The notes below the pieces were generated by a model. The model saw nothing but the letters and a program-made list of their open reading frames with translations. It was not told the DNA's origin and made no database searches. A stretch of DNA of 64,000 bases from Platanthera guangdongensis (Eukaryota > Streptophyta > Magnoliopsida > Asparagales > Orchidaceae). Positions 10,293 to 44,723 of this stretch are shown here, piece by piece. The number at the start of each line of letters is the position of its first letter. Position 1 is the first letter of the stretch. Position numbers and translations under genes: made by a program. The stretch is from the NCBI GenBank assembly GCA_039583875.1, contig CM077160.1, positions 115,215,314 through 115,279,313 of the forward strand. The letters run 5' to 3'.

Positions 10293-12224
10293 TGTAACGG
10301 CCCCCTTATGGCTACCGCTGTAATATAACTTAGGATTTCATATGAGCAAAGTACGAGCAGTCAGAGTATAACATTTCATTTCCTTAAAAGTTTATCATAC
10401 ATATATATACATGAGTTCAAAAAGGTAGCCCTAACATATAAAAGGGCTTACCATACTACACATATACAACTGACAACTGACTCATATCACACAGCTACTA
10501 TGTACTAGTATCATACTGACACTACATGCAGTAAAACTGAAACTCCTCATGGGGACACTCTGGGTCACTGCACCTCTCTCTGTGCTCCTGTAGTACGCCA
10601 AGAACTGCTGAGTAAACCTCCACCCAAAGACGATACTTCTTTTCCTGCCATGGAGTGCATGGTCGATGTTGACTACTGGTGACGGGGACCGCCTCTTCCT
10701 TGACCTGTTTAGTTTTATTTTATATTAGTCAATTGACTATGTGAATTCTTGGTTTCCCTTGCTTTTCCTTATTACGATTATTTCTTTTCCTTATTATGAT
10801 GATTTCTTAATATTTTGACATATTTCTTTTCCTTTATGTTCAGTCCTATCATGACTTATATTATGTCCCTTTGCCTTTTACTTCACTTTTGAGAATGAGT
10901 TATTTGAAATGTAAATTAAGTGTCCTTATCTCACACTAAGGTAATGTTTTCACGTGTCTTTGTCTCGCACGTACATATTACCAATCGTACCCTTAACTCG
11001 CACGATAAAGGAAGATTATTCTCCCCACCTTCCAAGGGTTAACACTTGTATAGCCCATCATCTTGTCTTGTTACATTTCTCTTACGGCTTAATCGTATAT
11101 TTGCTCTTCATGGTTATCATCTTATCTTAAGCATTTAAGCATCTTAAGCATTTAAACATTTAAGCATTTAAGCAATATAGGAACAAAGGAAACAGAAGAA
11201 ATATCATTGTATATGGAAAAGAATTCACTGCGACTTTCTCCTTGCCCTTATCCTTGCGTTGATCAGTTTCTCGTACTTTTTCCTTGCCTTTATCTCTCCT
11301 TCCTTCTTCATTGTGTTTTCCACTGCCTTGTGATGCCATTCCCTATAATATAGAACATCACATTATTGTCAACTATATGGATCCCCTTAACCTAAGTAGC
11401 TCTAACGAGGCTTCAATCGTCTATGAGTTTGCTGTCCTAATATGTAAAGACTTCAAATTCCTATAAATAACTTTCCTCTTTACGCATATAGGGTAGGATA
11501 GCAATCCCTAACTTTCCATGAGTGAATTGGAGCAATCACCTTCCTCCAATTAGGGATTTGGAGTCAATGGATACCAAATAAGCTACATGAATAATTCTAC
11601 CCTCATGTGTAACGCCTCCTACATAAGATAGTTACGTAGGGTTTCATTTTTCTTTTTCCCCAACCCAAAAAGGCAAGCCAATATCTGAAATCGATATGAC
11701 CTCCCTTAGGGTTCCGCCAAAATTACATAAACATCACGAATTAGGGCACACAATCCATCACAAAATTTTTTTAGATTGAAATAAATGAAAGAAATCTCAA
11801 AAGCTCAAACCCTAGATTTCTACCCATTTCAATCCGTGAAGATCTTTGGAAAAAGGAACAAAAGGAATAGAGGAGAAGAGATTACCTTGCGTTAGGAAGA
11901 AAATCGAGAGAAACAAAGGAGATTTGGGCCTCCTACGACGATCGACGTCGATCGACTCCTGCGCGGCTTCCGTCGGGCGCGACTCTTCTTTCTGGAGGAA
12001 GTGAAAACCACGGGATTTCTTCCTCCTATTTTACTCGATGCTGCCTGCTTCTAGCGTGACACGCATGGTTGAGACCGCCAATTGCCGGTCCAACACAACC
12101 CAACCGGTCACCATTGCACCTCCAACCGAATTTTATCTACACACCACTTCTTCTCATAGCATAATGCACTTGAATTAAAACATATCAATAACATGTACCT
12201 GTAATAAATTTACGCGACATCACA
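10293..12224. repeat. SoloLTR-1 (1932 bp, TSD TTATC)
   Basis: Starts TGTAACGGCC and ends ACATCACA, with perfect 5-bp duplications TTATC at 10288-10292 and 12225-12229. It has no coding capacity. It matches the interrupted sequence at 31652-38607 along its length (shared blocks: cttatctcgcacgt, cccttaactcgcacga, gagattaccttgc, cgatcgacgtcga). TG...CA ends plus a 5-bp duplication without an internal region identify a solo LTR, probably of a gypsy element. The minus strand is the likelier sense orientation because it shows a leader-like stretch with a splice-donor-like GGTAATC. Confidence 0.85.
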
Positions 12225-12292
12225 TTATCCTCTTAAAATTAGAAGACATGATGCAATGTTTTTAGGTATATATTGGATATTAATATGATACA

Positions 12293-12745
12293 GAAAGAAG
12301 AATCAGGAGAAGAAGAAGAAACATGAGAAGGAGGAGAAGAAGGAGAAGCAGGAAAAGAAGAAGAAGAAGGAGAAGAAGGAGGAGAAGCAGGAGAAGAAGA
12401 AGAAGAAGGAGGAGGAGGAGAAGAAGAAGAAGAAGAAGAAGAAGGAGGAGGAGGAGAAGAAGAAGAAGAAGAAGGAGGAGGAGGAGAAGAAGAGAAGAGG
12501 AGGAGGAGGAGAAGAAGAAGCAGGAGGAGAAGCAGGAGAAGAGGAAGGAGGAGGAGAAGAAGCTAGAGGAGAAGCAGGAGAAGAGGAAGGAGGAGAAGCA
12601 GCAGGAGGAGAAGAAGCAGGAGGAGAAGAAGTAGGAGGAGGAGAAGAAGGAGGAGGAGAAGACGCAGGAGGAGAAGCAGAAGACGCAGGATAAGAAGCAG
12701 GAGAAGAAGACGAAGCGGGAGAAGAAGAAGAAGCAGCAGAAGGAG
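12293..12745. repeat. GAA/GGA purine array
   Basis: Imperfect GAAGAAG, GGAGGA and GAAGCAG triplets over about 450 bp. It gives open poly-Arg/Lys/Glu and poly-Leu/Ser frames on both strands that are simple-repeat artefacts. A homopurine-homopyrimidine tract of this length can form triplex DNA. Confidence 0.9.
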
Positions 12746-12904
12746 TACCTGCGGGATCGGCGTAATCGGGAGCGGAACACCGACTGGATCGGGAGCGGAA
12801 CAGGAAAACCTAATGCGTAAAATGAAATACGCGAGCTCTATATCTCACGTAATTGCGTATCCCCGCAAGGGGGATACATGATTTCGGAAATAAAATATAT
12901 ATAT

Positions 12905-12985
12905 ATTTTAAAAAGTGCGTTTCCTGGAGTTTCGGAAACGCGTTTCCGTGCGTTTCTGTGCGTTTCCGTGCGTTTCCCGTATCTG
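12905..12985. repeat. cgtttccgtg tandem repeats
   Basis: About five copies of a roughly 10-bp unit GCGTTTCCGT, ending gcgtttcccgtatc. The last 13 bases are the exact reverse complement of gatacgggaaacg near 9590, so this may be the expanded terminal repeat of an old DNA element enclosing SoloLTR-1. Confidence 0.5.
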
Positions 12986-14149
12986 GTACGCGTTCGAGTC
13001 AATACGTAGACCATTTTTAAGTATCCGTGCTTTTTTAGATATCGCGGCTCCAGTCGACGGGAAGGGAGATCGACGAACTTCTGCGAGCGGCTAAGGGGGA
13101 GTCGACTAGCCTCCTCGTGTAGAAGAGGGAAGGCTTCAAGAGCTTCTAGGGGAAGAAGGATCCGCCCCAACTGTCATCGACGGAAGCGAGCGAAGATGCA
13201 TCGTCGATCGCTGGAGCAAAAGAACGGGAGAGACCTAACTTCTAGCGCACGTGATCGAGGGGAAAATAAAAGTGCGCGGTGGTTCTAAGGGAAAATAAGT
13301 TTACGTCTCTGTCGTGGGTGAGGAAAAAGAACAAGCAACCGCGTATAGGCTTAAAATGAGGGGAAAATTAATTTCCTCTCATAAATTACTATCTCCCCCC
13401 CCCATACAAAAACATTTTAAATTTGCATGCTACAAACTTTTTAAATTTGAATCGAGCCGATTATATAACACGTGATATTTTTCCCGTATTTCTTGCAGTG
13501 CAAAAATAACATTAAATTAATTATTTTGATCAGACGACCTGCTCACGATGGTTCCTCGTGCTTGGATCCTAAAATTAAATCTTTCCATCACATTAATTTA
13601 TGGATGTTACAAACTATAAGTGCATTTATATAATATAAAAGCCCAACCATCAAATTAAGGAATCATGAAAAGTCTTGAAAGACTTTTTAAATTTGCGATC
13701 ATAAATCACCCATTTTTCACATATAAACCATCATTACGACAGAAGACCGTGGTTCAATACTGTTATGTGGCGCAAGGGTGAAACGACCTTCGGGGACAGG
13801 TTGTCGGTGAGTAAAGTCGTTGTCGACGACAACTTGCTGGTGGCAAGGTCCCAGGGCGGATCGCAAGAGCGACTCCAATCGGAAGACAGAAGGCGATGAC
13901 TGGCTGGAACGACGAATGAGTCCCGACCGTCGTCAGCAATCGTCAATTTGTAGGGGTTGAAAATATGGTTGGAGGCGGGAAATTGCTGTCTGGTCGGAGC
14001 TTTCGTCGGTTGAATCCAAGAGTGGGGGCGGTGGCAAGGAAGTGGCTGAGCCTCCTCTCCGAAGTTGTCATGCCGCTGGTTCTATGCCTGGATGACGTCA
14101 TCGACTGGGAAGATGGCGGTGGCCGGCCCTGGCAGAGAAACGAATCAAT
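12986..14149. other. Non-coding, unassigned
   Basis: No recognisable protein, RNA or element. Short open frames (for example minus strand 13734-13946) show no family motif. A C9 run is at 13388-13396. It is probably intron or upstream DNA of the WD40 gene. Confidence 0.4.
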
Positions 14150-14230
14150 GTTTCTCTGCTTCTATCCTTGCTGGTTGTTTCTCTGCTTCTATCCTTGCTT
14201 GTTGTTTCTCTGCTTCTATCCTTGCTGGTT
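14150..14230. repeat. 27-bp tandem repeat, three copies
   Basis: The unit begins gtttctctgcttctat. Copies start at 14150, 14177 and 14204, with one mismatch in the second. Confidence 0.9.
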
Positions 14231-14374
14231 GTTTCCCTTTCACATTGTTCTTAAAATAGGGCAGGGGGAGGCATGAAAGATTTTTCCAATTTCAAACTTT
14301 ATTTCCATTTAGGTTTAAATCATATCTTTCCCAAATATTTTATACTTGATTAGAACGTTTCCAATTAATTTTTA

Positions 14375-14462
14375 TCTGATTTAATTTCTTGGTGGTATGT
14401 TTGAGTAATTTCCTCCAATCTGATTTAATTTCTTGGTGGTATCTTTGAGTAATTTCCTCCAA
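14375..14462. repeat. 44-bp tandem duplication
   Basis: Two adjacent 44-bp units beginning tctgatttaatttcttgg (14375 and 14419) differ at one base. Confidence 0.9.
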
Positions 14463-14699
14463 TTTACTTATGCTTTCTTAAAATAATTTATGCTTTCCTT
14501 ACCGCCCTAATTACTAAAATTACCGGACCCTTTTATTCATGGTCTAATCGGGCGGTCAAACCGATGAGCCAAAATTCTAAATAAAAGCGGGTGCGTGGAA
14601 AGAAAAATACATGAAATAAGTATCTGCAAAGAAATCTTGAAGCAAATAAATACGAAATAAAGGCTCTTCGAGGCAAGATGGTGTCATGCGTCGTTGAAT

Positions 14700-15640
14700 G
14701 TGACGAAGGATGCATCAACGCCCCTTGTATCTCTTAATTAAGGATGCCCTTTGGATTAATGGAATGACATACAATAAGTAATCTATTTCTCTTGTCTTGA
14801 ATGAGATTGTGGTAGTTCTCTCTCTCTCCAAGCACGCTCAGCTTACACTCCACTGTATCCTCCGCCTTCGGCCATCCTCTGACGACTCTACCAACGTTAT
14901 GGCCTATGCCCATAAGAACTTGGTATCAGATCTAGGCCTTCCTTCTCCTTGGGCACAACGTTTTATTTTTGTACGCAACCATGAAGCCAGTCTCAGTTCC
15001 GACCTCACGCTAGGCCTAGACTTACACATGCTTTTCGTAGATTTTCTGTTCCAGCTTACTAGTCATCGTCCACTCTTTTAAAGACCTTGATGGACTCCAC
15101 GCAGGGTGCAATACCCTTGCCGCCTTCCAGAGTGTGATACCCTTGCCGCCTTCCAGAGTGTGAAAAGGAGCACAATCATTGTCACCCTCCTCGTTGGCCA
15201 CTTTGGCGTCGATGCCACGAGCCATAGACAACGCACGATATCGAGACACGTGCTCCGCACTGCTGTCGAATCCTGTTTCATGTGCTAATTTCTTCCCAGC
15301 GACCGTACCACCCTGTCGACGGGAACGATCATGTGTCTTTCATCTCATGAAAGCGATCAAGCCCCACATTCGAGCCCCACACCGTGTCTAAGTGTTAGCA
15401 CTTACATTTATGTCTCTTGTATCTCTTATTTAAGGTCCCCTTTGGGCCAGTGGAATGACATGCAAAAAGTAATCTATTTCCCTTGTCTTAAATGAGATTG
15501 TGGTAGTTCTCTCTCTTCAAGCACACCCCGCTTAGGAAGCCGCGGTTTCAGCTCCACAGTATCCTCCGTCTCCGTCATCTCCGTTTCCGGCCATATCTTC
15601 TGGAGGCTCTACCGATGTTACGGGCTACACCCATAACTAC
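14700..15640 (+). mobile_element. TRIM-like non-autonomous retroelement relic
   Basis: Two related blocks in direct orientation (about 14700-14920 and 15391-15640) share ccttgtatctctta, ggaatgacat, agtaatctattt, gagattgtggtagttctctc, cagtatcctccg and cccataa, roughly 75-80 percent alike. Directly after the first block is TGGTATCAGATCTAGG (14921), an initiator-tRNA-Met primer site. Between the blocks are only about 470 bp without gag or pol. Two LTRs, a primer site and a tiny internal region fit a terminal-repeat retrotransposon in miniature. LTR starts are blurred by divergence and no target duplication is clear. Confidence 0.55.
15103..15157. repeat. 26-bp tandem duplication in the TRIM-like element
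   Basis: Two adjacent copies of a unit beginning tacccttgccgccttcc, ending gagtgtga. Confidence 0.8.
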
Positions 15641-16249
15641 TTGACCCTAATTATTTTGTTATCCTCTATTGTACCCCACACCTTGCTAGACCCAAAGAAT
15701 TTCCGTAGGATTTTCAATGCCAATTCCGAGTGTCTTGCCTTTTGCAATAGGCCACAAACCATCTCATGATTGAGGCTTTAAAGATTGAAAATTGTTCGTT
15801 AGAACTAGCGTGAGCTCAAACCAGTGCACACCAACACAGCAGCTGAGTGCGTAATTCAGCACTCACCGTCGAAAGAACAATGACAATGAAAGCATGCTAA
15901 AAGATAATGTCAATGGTGAAGTAACTCTCAGTGTTATAAATATTGGGGGTCGCTGATTTTTTTGATGGCACAGAATCAACTAGAGGGGCAACGACAGTCA
16001 AGGCATGCTGGCATAAGCAGTGACGAGAGTAGATATGCAAAGGAGGCGTCAATCCTAGGTTGCATCAATCTCAGATTCTCAGATCTATTTTCCAACAGGA
16101 CAAAGTATTTTTTCATAGCTTCAAATCTCCTCTGAGAGTGGAGGATTCACAACCCTTGTACGGTGATTACGTGATAAAAGCTAATTAATATATTGAAATG
16201 TGATGAGTTATTTTTATTACTTTATTCATCTATTAGTCTTGTTACGGGA
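15641..16249. other. Non-coding stretch left of Cop-2
   Basis: No exon, family motif or repeat recognised. By position it is probably intron of the WD40 gene. The last five bases, AGTCT, are the Cop-2 target duplication. Confidence 0.4.
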
Positions 16250-16377
16250 TTTGAGAGGAAAACTGAGTGCCTCATATTGAGCTCTCACCCTTTTTTTATA
16301 TTAAAATGAATTACATAACTGTAGTGGTACATGATGTGAGACTAATGTAAATGCGTCTAATAACACGACAAATAACA
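16250..16377 (-). repeat. Cop-2 3' LTR (128 bp)
   Basis: TGTTACGGGATTTG to CGACAAATAACA on the + strand. It is bounded by the target duplication on the left and the polypurine tract on the right. Confidence 0.9.
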
Positions 16378-16391
16378 CTCCCCCTCAAGTT
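16378..16391 (-). promoter_or_regulatory. Cop-2 polypurine tract
   Basis: The minus strand reads ACTTGAGGGGGAG immediately before the 3' LTR. This is the usual site of plus-strand priming. The gag-pol stop codon (TGA, 16387-16385) overlaps it. Confidence 0.85.
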
Positions 16392-19300
16392 GGATTGTGG
16401 GAACTTCCCAGACCTAACTTGTTACATATATAGTTCATTCTAGTCACTGTAACCCCTTTCGTAAGAATGTCTGCAACTTGGTCACCGGTTTTCACATGCT
16501 TTAGAGAAATAAGGCCTTATTCATACTTCTCTCTAACAAAGTGGCAGTCAACCTCTATGCGCTTTGTGCGCTCATGAAACACAGGATTAGTGACTATCTG
16601 GATTGCAGCTTGATTGTCACACCATAGAGGAGTGGGATCTTGAACGGGATACCCAATTTCACAGAGAATCTGCCTCACCCACATGATCTCAGCAACAGTG
16701 TTGGACATAGCCCGATATTCTGCCTCAGCACTAGATCTGGTAACTGTGGTTTATTTCTTGCTCTTCCAGGAGATGAAATTACCACATATAAAGACAGTGA
16801 ATCCCATGGTTGAATTTCGAGTGGCTAAGCATCCTGCCCAATCAGAATCACTATATGCCTCTAGATTGGAATGACATCGACTCTTGTATGCAATTCCCAA
16901 ACCAGGATCCTTCTTCACATATCTGACAATCCGAAGAATAGAATCCCACTGAGACATAGTTGGGGCTGCCATGAACTGAGTGACCTTACTTACCGCACAA
17001 GCTATGTCTGGACGAGTCATGACAAGGTAGTTAAATTTTCCAACTATTCGTTGGGACTTCTCTGGTGAATCAAACAGTTTGCTTTCGACGTGAAGACTCT
17101 TTTCTCTTCGTTCTAGTGGGGAATTCATATGACCACAGTTAGTCATCCCAAGGTCAGATAGAAGATCAAGAGCATATTTGCGTTGGCAAATAAAGAGAGT
17201 GGTCATCTTGAGTCACCTCAATCCCAAGGAAATATCGCAATGTGCCCAGATCTTTTGTTTGGAAATTAGAGTGTAAGAATGCTTTGAGATTTGATATCCC
17301 TTCAGAGTTGCTGCCTGTGATAACAATATCATCAACATATACTAGTAGCAGAATAGTACCAGCCGAGGAGTTCTGATAGAAGAAAGACGAGTCTTTAGTA
17401 CTCTTGGTAAGCCCGAACTGGGTAACAATGGCACGGAACCGAGCAAACCAAGCCTGAGGGGATTGCTTCAATCCATATAGGGAGGCGAGGAGACGACACA
17501 CCTTGGTACGTTCCCCCTCAGCAATGAACCCAGGTGGTTGCTCCATATACACTTCTTCATTCAGGAGCCCATGGAGAAAAGCATTCTTGATATCCAACTG
17601 GTGTAATGTCCACTGGTGGAAGGTGGCGAGAGAAAGTAGGATGCGAAGAGAGGACATCTTCGCAACAAGAGCGAATGTTTCGTCATAGTCCACGCCATAA
17701 GTCTGAGCATAACCTTTGGCAACCAATCGGGCTTTCAGGCGGTCCAGAGAGCCATCTACATGCACCTTGACAGAGTAGATCCATTTGCATCCAATTGCCT
17801 TCTTGCCGGAAGGTAAGGGAACCAGGTCCCATGTATGATTCTGTTGGAGAGCGTTCAATTCATCATGCATGACTGCCATCCAACCAGGATGAGCCTTAGC
17901 CTCCGCCACGGTAGAGGGTAGATGATATCGATCGAGAGTCAAGTGCAGCACTATATGGGATGCAGACAAGCCCTGGTACGAGCTAACATAGAGTGGCTGC
18001 TCCCGACATGCCCGAACTCCTTTTCAGAGTGCAATAGGAACCTCTGGGCTGGCTGACATGATGGTAGTAGGGGCAGTAGCAGGGTCTTCTGGAGGAACAG
18101 TCGTCGTATCATCGGTAACCGAGGTAGGCTGAGATGGTGACACCACTGTACTATCAGAAGAGCGACGAGGAGTAAACCTGCCCCCACAGAGGGGAGAACA
18201 CATCAGTCGGTGAAATGAGAGCAGGGTCATGCCTGAGGACCAAGAGAGTATCAAGAGAGGGATCAGGATGGGAGGATCCAGGAAAGGGATACAGGTCGGT
18301 CACCCGGAAGACGACATCAGAAGAAAGAATGTATCGGCGGAGATCAGGAGAGTAACATCGATATCCTTTAGTGGTACGAGAGTAGCCGAGGAAGATGCAT
18401 TTTAGGGCACGAGAATCAAGTTTGGAGACAGAGGGACGAGCGTCCCAAACATAGCAAACACATCCAAAGACCTTCAAGGGAAGGGGGTGACCGTGATGGT
18501 CAGGATAGAGAGTGTGGTAGGGTGTCTCCCCCTGAAGGATGTGAGTGGGAAGATGATTAATAAGATAGGAAGCAATGAGTACGACATCACCCCAAAAGTG
18601 GTTGGGTACGTGTCTGTGGTGAAGGATTGCCCGGGTGACTTCAAGGAGATGCCGATTTTTGCGTTCGACAACACCATTCTGTTGAGGGGTAGCTGGGCAG
18701 CTAGTTTGGTGGATGATGCCTTTGTCAGAAAGAAAGAGGGACATGGACCGAGACAGGTATTCCCGACCATTATCAGTACAGAGACACTTAATACAGACAA
18801 AAAATTGAGTAAATATTTCATTTCAGAAATGCTGAAAAATAGAAGGTAGCTCAGAACGATTTTTCATTATATACACCCAAGTTGTACGAGAAAAATCATC
18901 AATGAAAGTGACATAATACTTGTGCCCTAACAACGTAGGAACAGGGCACGGTCCCCAAATATCTGATGAAGTAAATCAAAAGGTGCAGAAGCACGAACAT
19001 CAAGACGAGGACTATTGCTAACTCTGTGGAGTTTAGCAAACAAACAAGACTCACAATTGAGATGAGAAACTTTCCCAAGCTCAGGTTACAGACGACGCAT
19101 GACCTGCATAGACGGATGACCACGACGATAATGAAGATCCAGGAATTCGGTGGAAGCCGCGGAGCAAGCAAGGTGGGAGACTTCATCCAGGACATAGACA
19201 CCACCACGCAGCTTCCCTCTACCAATAATACGGCTCGTCGACTGTTCCTGAAAAATGCAACCAGAAGAGGTGAATATAACAATACAATTCAAATCAGTTG

Positions 19301-20561
19301 TAAGCTTACTAATAGACAAGAGATTGTAGGCAGATTGAGGGACAAGCGCCACTGAGGAGAGTGGCATGTCAGGTGTCACATTGCAGCTAACAAACCCAAC
19401 GATAGGTACAGTGGAGCCATCTGCAACAGTAATCGAGGCTCCACTATGAGGTTTGTATGAGTGTAAGATACCTGAGGAACTAGTCAGGTGATCAGAAGCA
19501 CCAGAATCAGCTAGCCACTGGACCGGCCGTTGTGAGGTACAAACAGGCTGAATGGTTTGAGCCACAACTGCACTAGGAGTCGGTGAGTCAACGTGTAGAG
19601 CCTGCATACGCCGATAATCATCTTCAGATATTTCAACAGTGCGCGATCCCAGAGGTATAGCAGTGGAGTCAGCCATGTGTGCTGACCGAGGTGGAGGAGG
19701 TTTGGAGGCCCATTCTGGCTTCCCATGAATCAGCCAACATGTATCCTTTGTATGTCCTCGACGCCCGCAATGGGCACAATGTCGCGTGTCTGAGTCACGA
19801 CCACGGCCAGAGCGGCCCCCCCGACTAGCTCCCCTACCTCCTCGTGAGGCAAGAGCCATCGACTCGCCGGAAGACGTATGTAGAGCAGATGACGAGATAC
19901 CTATAGAGCCAGTCTTAGTAAGCTGATGGTACACACAAGCTGTCTGAAGTGTAGTAGGACTGGCGAGCATTTCAGTCTTCGTTGTGGAGAAGTGAGGATC
20001 CAATCCATTCAATAGCCACAAGAGCACAAGGTGTTCACGTTGAGCCTGATGCCCTTCCCGGGTAGAGGGAATCTCCCAAATATCCAAGATCTCATCGGCG
20101 AGAACCTTCCATTCAGCAAAGTACTCGGTAACAGGACGCGCGCCTTGGCGTAGTTCAGCGATCTTGGGGAAGAGTTCACCAAGGCGAGAGAGGTTGTTCG
20201 CTTGAGAAAACATCATGTGAAGAGTGTCCCATAGTTCCTTGGTGTTGTCACCGTTCTTGCACATTTGCTGGACGGAGGGATCCATAGAACTCAGGGGAAG
20301 AACAAAGATGCGACAATCATCACTATACCAGTCGTCATGTTCGATACTCCCCACTGCATGGGTTGGAAGACGAGTAAGATGATGTGTACGGCAGATGCCT
20401 GCAAGAGACATAGTAACCCCCTTCTTCCATAACTGAAAATTGGAGGAGGTAAGGATCGTAGTTGCAATCCTCGCGTTTGGAGGAAAGGAGTTAGGTGTAT
20501 CCCCGGAGGGAACCAGTGGTGGGGCGACACTTGTTACGGAGGAATTCATGGCCCAGAACAC
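16385..20561 (-). pseudogene. Cop-2 gag-pol, several frame breaks
   Basis: Gag starts near MNSSVTS (20549 or the ATG at 20561) and carries a CCHC knuckle CAHCGRRGHTKDTC (about 19735-19785). Protease is WLADSGASDHLT (about 19490-19530). The frame breaks near 19086, inside the integrase zinc region. Integrase continues with QQNGVVERKNRH (about 18660-18700). RT ([32 protein letters not shown] near 17330) lies in another frame, and RNase H (AYSDSDWAG, HIEVDCHF-like) in a third. The C-terminus NKLGLG ends at the polypurine tract. The domain order is copia. Frame changes near 19086, 18154-17969, 17200 and 16730 make it non-functional. Confidence 0.88.
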
Positions 20562-20975
20562 AGGAGCAGGAGCAGCCGGAAGGGAGGAACGGTAGAGGCA
20601 ACAACAGTAGAAGCCGCAGGAGAGGCATCGACAGTAGAAGCCGCAAGAGAGGCAGCGACAGTAGAAGCCGCAGGAGTAGAAACCTTCCGGCAGAGGCAGC
20701 GACGGTAGAAGCCGCAGGAGGCGGCGCTGGTAGGGGCTACGGGAGGCAGCAGGCGCTGATAGGAGTGTCGACGCATCTAGGGTAGACGACCGACATCACC
20801 TCGCTGTGGAGGCATGCCGCCGTCGTGTCCGTGAGACGAGCAGAAGCGGTCGACGCTGGTATCGAGCCTAGCGGGAGCGGGAGCGGGAGCGAGAACGACC
20901 GTGACGGAGCGGGAGCGGGATCGGGATCGAGCGGAGCGGCGGGATCGAGAGAAATATAAATTATGGTTTCTTTCC

Positions 20976-20986
20976 CTCTGATACCA
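20976..20986 (-). promoter_or_regulatory. Cop-2 primer-binding site
   Basis: The minus strand reads TGGTATCAGAG, an exact initiator-tRNA-Met complement, abutting the 5' LTR. Confidence 0.92.
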
Positions 20987-21124
20987 TGTTACGGGATTTG
21001 GGAGGAAAACTGAGTGTCTCATATTGAGGTCTCATCCTTTATTTATATCAAAATGAATAACATAACTGTAGCGGTACATGATGTGTGACTAATGTAAATG
21101 CGTCTAATAACACGACAAATAAAA
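20987..21124 (-). repeat. Cop-2 5' LTR (138 bp)
   Basis: Matches the left LTR with scattered substitutions and small indels. Its outer end reads AAATAAAA where the other LTR has AAATAACA, so the terminal CA is mutated, but AGTCT follows directly. Confidence 0.88.
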
Positions 21125-21488
21125 AGTCTAATTGAATCCAGAATTAGGAAAATTGTGAGATTAATGACATCATGTACACTTGGTTAAAAGTAAAGTCAAA
21201 TACTCTTAATCATCTTATTACCGCTTTGGCTTGGTAGCTGTACTTTACTGACCGGATATAGTATTGTTCCTTTTCATGTAAGCTACTTTACCAGGCTAAC
21301 GTGTTTTTCGCTTCCATTCCTTTATTTATTATTAGGTTGTAGGATGTATTCATATTATCTTCAAAGTTTATAGAGGAATATATTTTTCTGCAATTCTACT
21401 GGTGTTATGTGACATTATTATTCTCTCATTGTAGCATTAGTCCATGTTTTGCATCGGCATGACACATGAATAACTAACTGGATTACAG
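21125..21488 (+). other. WD40-gene intron part with 3' splice site
   Basis: AT-rich intron sequence ending ggattacag at 21488. The exon upstream of this intron was not recognised in the window and may lie to the left of it. Confidence 0.6.
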
Positions 21489-44093
<22,605 letters not shown>

Positions 44094-44723
44094 AAATCCG
44101 TAACACTATGGGATTCTATTCACTTTACAAGAATTTGATATTATTACAAAAGTGGTGGATCCCCGACTCTGAAAGTGCGCTACAGATACGGAAGACCGTA
44201 TGCGTGCAAGCAGTCAATCTCGAGGGTAGGAATGCCCGAAGAAATATATTTTCTAATATTTGTTTATACCATTTTCCACTCTAAATCTTTATTCTTAAAA
44301 TTGAAATCTAGTTTAGAAATAAGTCTTGATAAGATGTGTTATTGTTGTCATAAAGAAATTGTATCACCTTCTGGCAGCATTTTTAGTAGATACTGTGATA
44401 CAACATTCAGATAGATTTTGAAAATTTTGGTGTGCATGGTTTTTGAAGAAATACAGAGCTCTCAACTTTTATTTTGATGAAACAAACATAAAAATAGACA
44501 AAAGAAGCGAGAAAACTAATAGAGGTGAAGACCTGAGAAAGAGCGAGAATGCAAAAAATTGTATCTTTAATTCTTGCGTATTATCTTCTATATAAGAGTC
44601 GTGAAAAAAACAAAAGAGATGACTATTAATTAAGTAGACATCCAAAGTAAGTTATAAATGAAACTGAGTTCAAAGGCTGTGTTTTTCTCATTTATGACTT
44701 ATTAAAAGATACAAAAATTAACA
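44094..44723 (+). other. 3' flank of the WD40 gene and LTR-like end
   Basis: Presumed 3' UTR and downstream DNA. The last part looks like the 3' LTR of a minus-strand copia: it ends CAAAAATTAACA and is followed by the polypurine-like minus-strand sequence AATTTGGTGGGAGAT. The left LTR limit was not found. Confidence 0.4.

Larger units (their letters stand above)
16250..21124 (-). mobile_element. Cop-2: complete copia element with short LTRs (TSD AGTCT)
   Basis: Left LTR, polypurine tract, pol, gag, leader, primer site and right LTR are all present, flanked by AGTCT at 16245-16249 and 21125-21129. Its 4.9-kb body lies on the strand opposite to the WD40 gene, just upstream of the first exon recognised here. 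LTRs are only about 130 bp. The gag-pol has several frame breaks and the two LTRs differ at many positions, so it is older than Cop-6. Confidence 0.92.

Noticed and set aside
12323..12634. Open frames of poly-Arg/Glu/Lys on + and poly-Leu/Ser on -
   Set aside because: Pure product of the GAA/GGA array.
13734..13946. 70-codon minus-strand frame in the 13-14 kb gap
   Set aside because: No motif, no neighbouring gene and no codon pattern to support it.
14533..15391. Short open frames in and around the TRIM-like element
   Set aside because: None resembles gag or pol; they fall in LTR or leader-like sequence.
15640..16249. Possible upstream exon of the WD40 gene just left of Cop-2
   Set aside because: All frames were read for WD-like or WDR13 N-terminal motifs and splice sites in the right phase; none convincing.
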